Positions 11,106 through 19,964 of a DNA stretch of 64,000 bases are shown in pieces. The stretch is from Candidatus Thalassarchaeaceae archaeon. Lineage in GTDB: Archaea > Thermoplasmatota > Poseidoniia > Poseidoniales > Thalassarchaeaceae. The notes under the pieces are model-generated. The model was not told the origin of the DNA. It saw nothing but the letters and a program-made list of their open reading frames with translations, and searched no databases. Made by a program: the position numbers and the translations under genes. Position 1 is the first letter of the stretch, and each line of letters starts with the position of its first letter. The stretch lies in NCBI GenBank assembly GCA_030747485.1, contig JASLKP010000001.1, positions 62,001 to 126,000 on the forward strand. Direction: 5' to 3'.

Positions 11106-12368
11106 TCAAAGTGCCCGATAACCGATGTCTTTACGGAAATGAGAGCCCTCAAGATGGACCTCTGAAAGCTTGGAATAAGCAAGGTCACATGCATCAGAAA
11201 GTGATGAGGAAATTCCTGTAGATGACAAGACTCGCCCCCCACTGGAAATGAATTTTCCACCACTGTATTTTGTGCCAGCATGATGGATGAAAGCACGACC
11301 TTCTGGACCATTATAATCTGTAAAATCACCAGTAATCTCTCGACCTTTGACTGGAGGCCCTGGATAACCCTCAGCAGCAAGGACGACTGTGAGTGCATGA
11401 GCATCATGGAATGTTGGCATCGAAGTAGATAGGCGTCCTTCTGCGACTGCGAGTAACAATTCACACAAATCACTGGCAATCAATGGGACAGTGACCTGTG
11501 TTTCAGGATCGCCGAATCGGACATTATACTCCACAACGGAAGGTGCCCCCTCACTATCAATCATCAAACCCACATACAAACAACCCCGATACGGAGTTTC
11601 TTGATTGGAAAGATGCCGGTGCATTGGTTTGACAATTTCTGAAATTGCTCTTGCTCTGACTGCTTCTGTAGCGACTGGAGCAGGAGCATAAGCACCCATT
11701 CCGCCAGTATTGAGCCCCACATCACCCTCACCCACTCTTTTGTGGTCTTGGCTACAAGGCAACGCAACATATCCAGATTCATCCATCATGACGAGCATGC
11801 TTGCTTCTTCTCCGGAGAGAAATTCTTCCAGTAGAACCATTCCATCCGTTGCAATTGATGTACGAATAAATTCAATCGCTTCTTCTCTGTTTTCGGTGAC
11901 CACTACGCCCTTTCCACCGGCCAATACATCTCGTTTCACAACCCATGGCGAGCCCCATAAGTCAACAGCATCATCCAAATTCGTCTCAGCAGTAAGATGT
12001 TGGACTCCAGCAGTAGGAATATTCAGATTCAACATCACTTGTTTAGCGAAATCCTTGCTACCTTCAAGCATTGCACCGGCCGCATGTGGACCAAAACAAG
12101 GAATACCTTCTGATCGTAATTCATCAGCCAATCCATCGACAAGAGGACCCTCTGGCCCCACCATGACCAAATCTGCAGAGAGTGTTTTTGCTAACATTAC
12201 CAGTCCAGTAATATCGTCAGCAGATACATCGTGATTGGTTGCAATGGTGGAGGTGCCAGCGTTACCTGGAGCAACATGAACAGCATCAACCGATGGACTC
12301 TCAACAAGTCCGATGCAGAGAGCGTGCTCTCGCCCCCCTCCTCCGACAATGAGTACGCATCGCCCCAT
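11106..12368 (-). CDS. purD: Phosphoribosylamine-glycine ligase (GARS)
   Basis: MGRCVLIVGGGGREHALCIGL N-terminus, ATP-grasp motifs (VVKRDVLAGGKGVVV, YVGLMIDSEG, EYNVRFGDPETQ). The track ORF extends to 12437 but homology appears to start at 12368. Confidence 0.95.
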   Translation of the reverse strand: MGRCVLIVGGGGREHALCIGLVESPSVDAVHVAPGNAGTSTIATNHDVSADDITGLVMLAKTLSADLVMVGPEGPLVDGLADELRSEGIPCFGPHAAGAMLEGSKDFAKQVMLNLNIPTAGVQHLTAETNLDDAVDLWGSPWVVKRDVLAGGKGVVVTENREEAIEFIRTSIATDGMVLLEEFLSGEEASMLVMMDESGYVALPCSQDHKRVGEGDVGLNTGGMGAYAPAPVATEAVRARAISEIVKPMHRHLSNQETPYRGCLYVGLMIDSEGAPSVVEYNVRFGDPETQVTVPLIASDLCELLLAVAEGRLSTSMPTFHDAHALTVVLAAEGYPGPPVKGREITGDFTDYNGPEGRAFIHHAGTKYSGGKFISSGGRVLSSTGISSSLSDACDLAYSKLSEVHLEGSHFRKDIGYRAL

Positions 12369-12406
12369 GTGTGACTCCGTGTGCTTCAGGCCCTTGAAGA
12401 ATCGCC

Positions 12407-13090
12407 TCAGTACGGGACGTCCTTCAGACCCACCCAATATCCGAATGTATTGGTGAGACGATGAATGATTGGTGTTAAAATTAAGAGGATTGCCATGCCC
12501 ATCAATAATTCACTGCTACCAAGTATCGAGGGTGAAAGAAGAAGTTGTCCAAAGACGAATGCAGTAATGGCGAATGGGAGTGTGTCTAGCAATGGAGCAT
12601 GACTACTTTGATCGCCTTCTCTCTTCTGCCCTCTGCGTCGTTTGATGAACGAACCAAGACTGTCTCCAATCAAACAACTAAGACCAAGAGAACACCCGAT
12701 TATGAAGGCAGAAATCCATTCATTACCAACCCAAAACCAACCAGAATTCATCGATGATTCAGAGGTACCATAATTTGCGAGAATATCTAGAAATGGAGTG
12801 TCATTGACATGATTTCCAGAGGCGATGGCGTGGATTAACATTCCGAGTAAACCACCGACGATGATGCCCCCGAGTAGCCCATTCCAAGTTTTTCCATCTC
12901 CCAATAAACGATGTCCGTCCTTCAAAATTTTACCACCATCAATCGGTTTTGAATGAATGCCTAGTAGACTCGGAATCCATTTCCCACCGAGCATTGCACC
13001 AGTATTTGCCAAATACGCAGGCAAATACAGCCATAGTACGAGCAAAGGGGCCAAAATAGGATCTTCCCAGGGTAAAGCCTCGCTGGACAT
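12407..13090 (-). CDS. carS: CDP-archaeol synthase (CarS / DUF46 family)
   Basis: Motifs PAYLANTGAMLGG, IDGGKILKDGHRLLGDGKTWNGLLGG, IGDSLGSFIKRRRG typical of CarS; likely start ATG 13090 rather than 13285. Confidence 0.9.
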   Translation of the reverse strand: MSSEALPWEDPILAPLLVLWLYLPAYLANTGAMLGGKWIPSLLGIHSKPIDGGKILKDGHRLLGDGKTWNGLLGGIIVGGLLGMLIHAIASGNHVNDTPFLDILANYGTSESSMNSGWFWVGNEWISAFIIGCSLGLSCLIGDSLGSFIKRRRGQKREGDQSSHAPLLDTLPFAITAFVFGQLLLSPSILGSSELLMGMAILLILTPIIHRLTNTFGYWVGLKDVPY

Positions 13091-13093
13091 GCC

Positions 13094-13135
13094 ACTCGAT
13101 TCGGCATTCCCTAAGTCAACCTTACTCGATTCGGC
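13094..13135. promoter_or_regulatory. Two 12-bp direct repeats ACTCGATTCGGC, 30 bp apart start to start, between divergent carS and the secreted-protein gene
   Basis: actcgattcggc at 13094-13105 and 13124-13135. Confidence 0.55.
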
Positions 13136-13172
13136 GCATCCTTCATGACCTATGTGTGTGGGAGCACGTTCT

Positions 13173-15032
13173 ATGAGCCGTAACCGAATGCTACCATTGA
13201 TTCTCGCCACTTTGATGCTGATGGGCTTTGCGCCCCTCGTTTCTAGTGCACCTGCACCAATGAATGGAGGGCCATATGCAGTCACTAGCGACGAAACATG
13301 GGATGTTGATGGACAATTGAATGCTCAAGTCGTCATTGAATCAGGCTCAACCCTCACCATTGAATCCAATCTGACTGTTGCTGAAGGAGCATCAATTACT
13401 GTCAATCAAGGTGCGACATTGCGCCTTGAAAATGGAGGATTGGTTGCAGAAGGTGGGCCGCATGGAGTTCGACCACAAAGTCCACCAGATGGGTCAGGTG
13501 ATGCGAGTCTTCTAGTTCATTCAGGTGTATCTAGTGGTGCATTTACAGTACGTATTGTAACAGCAGATGGTTCCGATGACATGGATGGATGGACCGTGCA
13601 ATGGGATGAACTTCCTGCGCAAGACATGAGTGGTTCTGTTCACGAAATCAACTTCTCCACACCAAAATCTGATTTTCGAATTCACTTCGATTTCCCACTA
13701 GGCACGGGTAGTATGAATGGCAACCTTATGATTGATCGAATCGAAGTTGTCGACAGTAATTCGGCCACACATAGTGTCAATGCAATTGATGCTGAACCAA
13801 TGGATTGTATGCTTGTTGGAGATGATGGCTTTCCATTAATCATCGATGGAACAGCACACATTGAAAACAGTATGATTCGCGGTGCAGATGTCGCCATCAC
13901 CGGTGCTGTCACGACTGAGTCTGCCACATTCATGGCATCAGGTCCAATCAGGGTTACTGGTGACGATGCTAGCCTTGACATGCTCAATGGAGCTGTTACT
14001 CTTTCACGTGTCGACCATGACGTAGAATTAGACGCATTCGCTGATATCACTTGGGGAGCAGCACAAGGCACAGGTGGACTCATCGATCGATGGGAAAGAA
14101 TTGCACCAGAAATGACCATCCACATTCCAGTGAGTGGATATGGTTGTGGTTCACTACCTTGTGTACGATATGTCTACCACGGCCTTGGAGGGCCGAACGC
14201 AGGGGCTTCTTCGATACAGGCTGTGAATAGTGATGGGAACGTCACAATTGGTCAACGCACCATCGAAATCGGATGGGCAGACAGTACCGATGTTTGGACT
14301 GAAAGTGCCACGATTGAGATTGAGCGATTTCGAACAGCATGGAACATGAATTCAACCATGGAGGATTGGAGTAATGCAGTATTTGTCCCCATGCCACGCG
14401 ATGTAACTGTGTTCAACATCCTTGAGCACCTAGAATATCCAATCATATCTGTGGATTCAACTGTAGTTACCAGTGATGAAGGGACTGTAGGCAAGTCAAT
14501 TCCAGTCCATGTTACGGTGACCAATTCAGGTTCTGGAAATGCTGGAATCGCAATCTCTTGTTACTTACCTGATTCAGACAACTATGCTGATGCATCCCCC
14601 AGATATTCTTCGATGTTACTCGGTACAGGTGAGACGGAAACCATTGTCGTCAACTGGTCATTTGCACCTGCAGGTTCTTCAGGGCTAGAGTGCCGTGTTC
14701 ACGACGCAACACAATTCCTAGACATCGATGCCTTCATCGCCAAGCGGGGTGCAGGACTCACGCTTGAAGGATCTTCAGACCCAATGGAAGTATCATGGGT
14801 GGATAGCGATGAAGAAGGATTCGATGCCATGCTCGTCCTTGGAAGCGTGATTCTCACGATTATTATCTGTATGGGAATTGTCGTCCGTTTAGCACAACAG
14901 GGTGCGTTCGGTGGTGGGGCAAACGCTGCCGAAATCGACGAGTTCCTCAGTGAAGAATATGATGAAGACGAAGAGGGAGAAGAGCGAGTCGATCGATTTG
15001 CTCAAATGATGGAAGACGATGATGAGGATTGA
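13173..15032 (+). CDS. Secreted/membrane-anchored protein with CARDB-like domain, signal peptide and C-terminal TM plus acidic tail
   Basis: ORF 13152..15032; signal peptide MSRNRMLPLILATLMLMGFAPLVSSA; CARDB-like VHVTVTNSGSGNAGIAISCYL; TM AMLVLGSVILTIIICMGIVV. Confidence 0.75.
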   Translation: MSRNRMLPLILATLMLMGFAPLVSSAPAPMNGGPYAVTSDETWDVDGQLNAQVVIESGSTLTIESNLTVAEGASITVNQGATLRLENGGLVAEGGPHGVRPQSPPDGSGDASLLVHSGVSSGAFTVRIVTADGSDDMDGWTVQWDELPAQDMSGSVHEINFSTPKSDFRIHFDFPLGTGSMNGNLMIDRIEVVDSNSATHSVNAIDAEPMDCMLVGDDGFPLIIDGTAHIENSMIRGADVAITGAVTTESATFMASGPIRVTGDDASLDMLNGAVTLSRVDHDVELDAFADITWGAAQGTGGLIDRWERIAPEMTIHIPVSGYGCGSLPCVRYVYHGLGGPNAGASSIQAVNSDGNVTIGQRTIEIGWADSTDVWTESATIEIERFRTAWNMNSTMEDWSNAVFVPMPRDVTVFNILEHLEYPIISVDSTVVTSDEGTVGKSIPVHVTVTNSGSGNAGIAISCYLPDSDNYADASPRYSSMLLGTGETETIVVNWSFAPAGSSGLECRVHDATQFLDIDAFIAKRGAGLTLEGSSDPMEVSWVDSDEEGFDAMLVLGSVILTIIICMGIVVRLAQQGAFGGGANAAEIDEFLSEEYDEDEEGEERVDRFAQMMEDDDED

Positions 15033-15034
15033 AC

Positions 15035-16384
15035 TCAGCAACTGCTGACTGCCTCAAAGGTCTCCCAAGTATGACCTTCTTCTTCGTGTGACTCATACAT
15101 GTAATACCCTGTATCTACGATTGCTTCAGTCCCACCATTTGCATCTGGTCCAGACTGAGTTGCATCAAATTGAATGGTATAGCAGCCATAATCTTCGAGA
15201 TACTCTGTACTCTCAAAGTACCAACGGTCAATGTCATCCTGTGCATTGCCCTCAAGTAGGAATTCTGAAGTCCGCTCCCCGATGGTTGCAACACCAGTAC
15301 CTAGGTCTGGATCGGCTTCTCCTGCGTTCCAAGTTCCATGTGTGCCTACCACGTGAATCTGTGGATAAGTGATGATTGCTTCACCCCCGTAACTCATGGT
15401 CATGTCAATATGGTATTCACCACGAATAGGAGATGGGGCAGATGATCCATCAGCACTGTTAGATGAAATACCAAATGCGCCGTAAATGTAGATACCATCA
15501 ATGCAAGTTGCAGTAGATGAACCACAATTGCTGCCATCTTCCTTCACTGTGACACGCTGATCAATATCGTTGATTGTACGAGTCATATTGAGGGCAGGAA
15601 GGTCAATCCCTTGAGAATCGCCACCATCAATCGAAGCAACGACTGTGTATGGGGTTTCCTTCAACACAGCAACACCGCTATCCACACCAGACACGACATA
15701 GGCATTGCCAGAATAGAAATCATCAACATTCAATGAAAATGTGCCTATTTCACCACTACCCTGACTACTTGACTCCATGGAAACACTGACTGCGTTTGAC
15801 CAAACTTCTGAGCCATCGTGTAGAACTTTGACATCGACGTTGCCTGTTCCAAATGATCCACCAAATAAACCCGAAGTGTAGCGCATTGTCAAGGTGACAC
15901 TGTCTGATGATTCATCATAAGATACATCGGTAATGGTTGTACGTCCGCCTAAATCCATCGCGCCAACATATGGTACGGCACCAAGAACAAGATAGGCGAC
16001 AATCAGTGCCCCCCATTGTATGCTGGATAAACTTGCACCTGAATTTCGCTCATTCTTGATGTGCATCCAAGCAACTGCAAACGATGCAGCAAATAGAGCA
16101 AGTACTGCGACTCCAGAGTAATCTGGCAATTCAGACAATAGGTAAATCAGAATCATACTCAAAAGAAGTGAGCCGATTGCCACATAGAGCATGATTGGTT
16201 TTCCACCAGGGGTTGAATCACTGGTCGTTGCCTTGGATAGAAGTCCCCCCGAACCACTAGGTTCACTATCAAGGATTTTCTTCTCCTTGACGAAATCCGG
16301 ATTTTCAGGGTCTCCTGTAGCGCTGAATGCACCCTCTTCATCATCACTCTTCTGCTGTGCTTTCTCGAGTAGGCCGCCGGACAT
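15035..16384 (-). CDS. Multi-TM membrane protein with extracellular beta-rich domain, function unknown
   Basis: ORF 15035..16393; about four hydrophobic helices followed by Cys-containing beta-rich region; ATG 16384 (MSGGLLEKA) directly behind a hairpin. Confidence 0.7.
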   Translation of the reverse strand: MSGGLLEKAQQKSDDEEGAFSATGDPENPDFVKEKKILDSEPSGSGGLLSKATTSDSTPGGKPIMLYVAIGSLLLSMILIYLLSELPDYSGVAVLALFAASFAVAWMHIKNERNSGASLSSIQWGALIVAYLVLGAVPYVGAMDLGGRTTITDVSYDESSDSVTLTMRYTSGLFGGSFGTGNVDVKVLHDGSEVWSNAVSVSMESSSQGSGEIGTFSLNVDDFYSGNAYVVSGVDSGVAVLKETPYTVVASIDGGDSQGIDLPALNMTRTINDIDQRVTVKEDGSNCGSSTATCIDGIYIYGAFGISSNSADGSSAPSPIRGEYHIDMTMSYGGEAIITYPQIHVVGTHGTWNAGEADPDLGTGVATIGERTSEFLLEGNAQDDIDRWYFESTEYLEDYGCYTIQFDATQSGPDANGGTEAIVDTGYYMYESHEEEGHTWETFEAVSSC

Positions 16385-16388
16385 AGGA

Positions 16389-16407
16389 TACACCTCTACG
16401 AGGTGTA
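16389..16407 (-). promoter_or_regulatory. Start-codon-proximal hairpin, TACACCTC-GTA-GAGGTGTA, 4 nt before ATG 16384
   Basis: 8-bp perfect stem, 3-nt loop, mRNA sense. Confidence 0.7.
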
Positions 16408-16489
16408 CCTAGGTCTAGGGGTTATCAAACCGTTGCATTCCACGCATGATTGCGTGGCCTTTTCTGCGAAACAGAAATTTGCCATTCTG

Positions 16490-17419
16490 TCAGAATATCG
16501 GTTCAAATGGTGTCGGGTCACCATCTGGGTCGCCTAGACGCTCTTCATTACGACGGAACGCCACTGCAGCAGCTAATCCAAGCATCATCAAACTCGGGAA
16601 GAGTTCGAAGCCAGGCAAGTAAACGCCACGAATGTAGAGTGTAATCATCTGAGTCTGTTGCATCAAGACACCGTTGGAACGGATGGAGTGCTCGCTAGTC
16701 GCACGGAAGTCTAGCTGGTAATAACTGTCAGACCAACCCTGCTTCTTGGGTGTGCGCATCATGACTCGCATCGTCTCAGGTGGTGCCTTTGATTCAATCC
16801 AAGTATTCACTTCAGGTAATGAGATTTGGAAGCCCTCATCATCGAGGTCACCACGGTTGGCAACATCAATCACGAACTGATCGCGGTTGTTACCGTCGTT
16901 GTAAATCTTGAACTCAAAGATGTAGTCGACCTTCGGGCGGAGTTGCTTGAAGGGCTCATCAGCCTGAACACGGAGCATAGCGAACTGCTTGACAACCACC
17001 ATCAAGTTGGTAGTCTGAGATGTGCAGGTCGGGCACGGTGCACCATTGGCTTGGTCAACACGCGCTGAGATGGTGACTTGTCGGCTACCTTCTGTCATCT
17101 GGTCTTCGCCACGGACAACAACTTCGAAGGTAGTCGTATCACCAGCTGCAACAGTAATGGATCCAGGTGCAGAATAGGTCAGTCCTGCAGAGGTGACCTG
17201 AATGTTGACTTTCTCGACGTATAGGGTCGGATTTGTAGCATCACAGTAGGTTGTACCGATACGTGTGTCACCAGGAGCAACTTCAATCTCGATTGCAGAA
17301 GGACTGCAGATGATACTGATGTCAGGATTCACTTGAGCCTGCGCGTTATCGACTGTGCCAGCCCACGTGCTCAGCACGTAGATTGCAATTAGCATGGTCA
17401 TTCGGAATACAGACTTCAT
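16490..17419 (-). CDS. Secreted CARDB/NPCBM-like envelope protein with PGF-CTERM-like C-terminus
   Basis: Signal peptide; C-terminus YLPGFELFPSLMMLGLAAAVAFRRNEE. Confidence 0.7.
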   Translation of the reverse strand: MKSVFRMTMLIAIYVLSTWAGTVDNAQAQVNPDISIICSPSAIEIEVAPGDTRIGTTYCDATNPTLYVEKVNIQVTSAGLTYSAPGSITVAAGDTTTFEVVVRGEDQMTEGSRQVTISARVDQANGAPCPTCTSQTTNLMVVVKQFAMLRVQADEPFKQLRPKVDYIFEFKIYNDGNNRDQFVIDVANRGDLDDEGFQISLPEVNTWIESKAPPETMRVMMRTPKKQGWSDSYYQLDFRATSEHSIRSNGVLMQQTQMITLYIRGVYLPGFELFPSLMMLGLAAAVAFRRNEERLGDPDGDPTPFEPIF

Positions 17420-17422
17420 TGG

Positions 17423-17437
17423 GACACCGTAGGTGCC
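17423..17437 (-). promoter_or_regulatory. Start-codon-proximal hairpin, GGCACC-TAC-GGTGTC, 3 nt before ATG 17419
   Basis: 6-bp stem with one G-U that pairs only on the mRNA-sense strand. Confidence 0.62.
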
Positions 17438-17497
17438 TGCACATCATCCATACATAAGCGTTAGCAGATTAGGGGCCGTAATTCTAGATGTCCAAAA

Positions 17498-18538
17498 TTA
17501 GAATTCAAAGTCATCAAGCTCATCAAGATCCTGATTAATTGACGTTTTGTTGACCCTCCTAGATGACTTCGTCGCTCTCGGTTCTGAAGGCACATATTCA
17601 GTTTCGTAACTGGACGATGGCGTTCTGAATTTGCGGACAATAATCGTGAGGATTGCCACAGCCACCAACAAACCGAGAACGCCTCCAGCAATGTATGCCC
17701 ACATCGGGATATTCATCGATGAAAGGTCAAGGATACTTTCTGGTGCTGCTGTTGCATCAACGGTGAATATCTCTGTCACACTAAGTGAGCGAACTGTTGA
17801 GGAAGCGGTGACTGTGACTTCAATCGTTTCAGTATCCAATGTTTCAGGCGGCGTCAACACCACCGTGAAGGTGACTGAACCATCAACATCAGCAGTATCC
17901 AAATCTGTCGATATATTCACAATAAATCCACGAGAGGTTAATTCATCTGAAAGTTCCAACATATAGGAATCCTCGTCATTACCAAAGTTTCGAACCATGA
18001 CATTCACGCTAACGGGCATGCCACCGCCTTCAATCGGGATGATTTGCGGCGTTATATCCAACTGTATATCTGAAAACGAAGCGATTTCAACGAGGATGTT
18101 TGCATCATCTGTTGGCCTAAAATTCGAAAGGAAATCTGGCCAATCAGTTCCCTGTACAGAAGTGACTTCTGCATCAACTGTGATGTTGTGCACCTGCGGG
18201 TTCTTGTCTGAACCCATGTTCGAAATCATGACATTGAAATCAACAGATTCACCAGCACTGACGACCATGTCTTCAGGACCTACAACTGTCATGCCATCAT
18301 TGCTATACTCAATTTTCACATCTTCATTGTAAAGTGTTGGATTTTCCAACGTGCAGACCGCAGTCACGTAGCCAGAATCTGAGGATACGTCCAACTGTGC
18401 CGGATCTGAATCATATTGACAGGTTACTTCGATTCCCGGCAGGAGATTTGGGACCTGTGCTGTCCCAGTGGGCATCAAAAGGGGCACAAAAAGCAAAATC
18501 GCGACTAAAGCGAGGGCCCGACGGGGGTGCTGCATCAT
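17498..18538 (-). CDS. Secreted CARDB-like envelope protein with C-terminal TM
   Basis: ORF 17498..18616 runs back through a tRNA, so real start is probably 18538/18535 (MMQHPRRALALVAILLFVPLLMPTGTAQ signal peptide); TM MWAYIAGGVLGLLVAVAILTIIVRK. Confidence 0.72.
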   Translation of the reverse strand: MMQHPRRALALVAILLFVPLLMPTGTAQVPNLLPGIEVTCQYDSDPAQLDVSSDSGYVTAVCTLENPTLYNEDVKIEYSNDGMTVVGPEDMVVSAGESVDFNVMISNMGSDKNPQVHNITVDAEVTSVQGTDWPDFLSNFRPTDDANILVEIASFSDIQLDITPQIIPIEGGGMPVSVNVMVRNFGNDEDSYMLELSDELTSRGFIVNISTDLDTADVDGSVTFTVVLTPPETLDTETIEVTVTASSTVRSLSVTEIFTVDATAAPESILDLSSMNIPMWAYIAGGVLGLLVAVAILTIIVRKFRTPSSSYETEYVPSEPRATKSSRRVNKTSINQDLDELDDFEF

Positions 18539-18585
18539 CCTTCGGTGGTCGCCCCTTATTGAATAGGGTTCGCGTGGAATGGAAG

Positions 18586-18660
18586 TGGACCCCACCGGAT
18601 TTGAACCAGTGACCACCTGGTTATGAGCCAGGCGCTCTAACCGAACTAAGCTAGGGGTCC
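18586..18660 (-). tRNA. tRNA with CAT anticodon (elongator Met or Ile2)
   Basis: Reverse complement GGACCCCTAGCTTAGTTCGGTTAGAGCGCCTGGCTCATAACCAGGTGGTCACTGGTTCAAATCCGGTGGGGTCCA folds as a cloverleaf: acceptor GGACCCC/GGGGTCC, anticodon stem CCTGG/CCAGG with loop CTCATAA, TTCAAAT T-loop. Confidence 0.93.
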
Positions 18661-18695
18661 GTGGACGCGTTGAACAGGGCTTGGCATTTCAGCCT

Positions 18696-19958
18696 TCACT
18701 CTCCGACCATGGCTGATTGAATTGCATTTTCAGCCGCTTCGCGGCAATCTTCAGGCACGAATAGCATGATGTCATTCAGAGGCGCAGTGATGCTTGCAAC
18801 CATCGGACTGACCTCACTAATATCCCGACCATCTTCCAATCGAATACCACCAGTATAGGGCCGATAACCTTCCTTGCTGACTCGTGTTACAATCATGTCT
18901 TCATCCGGATGATGTCCAGCATCTGCAAGAATTTGCTTGATGTTGTTTTGTGCACCCCAAAATGCAACTTCAGTGAGATCGCGCACACGTACACGCTTGT
19001 GCATACCAGTACGACTGGCTAACAAGCCCGACCACTTTGAAAGCACAGGATCTGGGTGTGTCACAAAGGCTGACAATTCTGCATAAATGAGGCTGTCAGT
19101 GAGCGCAAGGTAATCTTTCACTGAGAGATTCTCATCGGTTAGCATCCGTTCCATTCGACGACTGACAGTCATTTCACCAGCGACAACCAACTCGCGTGCG
19201 CGCACGAGGGCACGTATGACATACGCAGTTGTGAGCATGTTCAATTTGTGGAAGTAGACGTTGTGATACATGTGGTAGCGCATGATGAGATACGACTCTA
19301 CTTCGGCGACACCGCCGCGACTAATGGTGAGATGCCCATCATCTCCGATTCGCATCGCACGAAAGATTCGGAATACATCGAAGGTCCCAATCTTTGCACC
19401 GGTATTGATTTGGTCACGCATCAGATAGTCAAGGCGATCAACATCCAACTGACTACTGACAATATCGTGTAGTACAGGAAAATCACAGGTCCCATCTAGA
19501 ATGGTAAACAATCGAGCAAGTCCCTCTTCTCCGACCAATTCGACGAGTGCTTGGCGAAGATCATTTTCTGGATCTTCCAAAATCATACGACCCCATGCCT
19601 CGTGATGTTTGTAGTGAGCGAATACTTTGTCACTCTCTAGAGCGTGACTGAACGGAGGATGTCCGATGTCATGCAACAGTGCTGCATAACGAACCAAGCG
19701 CGAATCCTCTGGTGTGATTCGGCCAGGGTCGACTGTTTCAAGGTGTTCAAGGAGGACGCCGGCCAAATGCTGTGCACCTAGACTGTGGACAAAGCGAGTG
19801 TGGGTCGCTGTTGGAAATACGTAGTGACATGTTGCCAATTGTTTGATGTCACGTAATCGTTGGAAGGTCCTAGTATCGACAAGACGAGAAATATCGTCAG
19901 TGAGTTCAATGTCACGATGGACATTATCACGGACGACTCTAGAATGTCCTGTCATCAT
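18696..19958 (-). CDS. HD-domain phosphohydrolase (dGTPase/SAMHD1-like)
   Basis: RFVHSLGAQHLAG, AALLHDIGHPPFSHALES, SSQLDVDRLDYLMRD motifs. Confidence 0.9.
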   Translation of the reverse strand: MMTGHSRVVRDNVHRDIELTDDISRLVDTRTFQRLRDIKQLATCHYVFPTATHTRFVHSLGAQHLAGVLLEHLETVDPGRITPEDSRLVRYAALLHDIGHPPFSHALESDKVFAHYKHHEAWGRMILEDPENDLRQALVELVGEEGLARLFTILDGTCDFPVLHDIVSSQLDVDRLDYLMRDQINTGAKIGTFDVFRIFRAMRIGDDGHLTISRGGVAEVESYLIMRYHMYHNVYFHKLNMLTTAYVIRALVRARELVVAGEMTVSRRMERMLTDENLSVKDYLALTDSLIYAELSAFVTHPDPVLSKWSGLLASRTGMHKRVRVRDLTEVAFWGAQNNIKQILADAGHHPDEDMIVTRVSKEGYRPYTGGIRLEDGRDISEVSPMVASITAPLNDIMLFVPEDCREAAENAIQSAMVGE

Positions 19959-19964
19959 TTCACC

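Noticed and set aside
18586-18616. N-terminal extension of the 17498..18616 ORF (MVTGSNPVGSTSIP...)
   Set aside because: It translates the tRNA gene; a standard signal peptide begins downstream at 18538.
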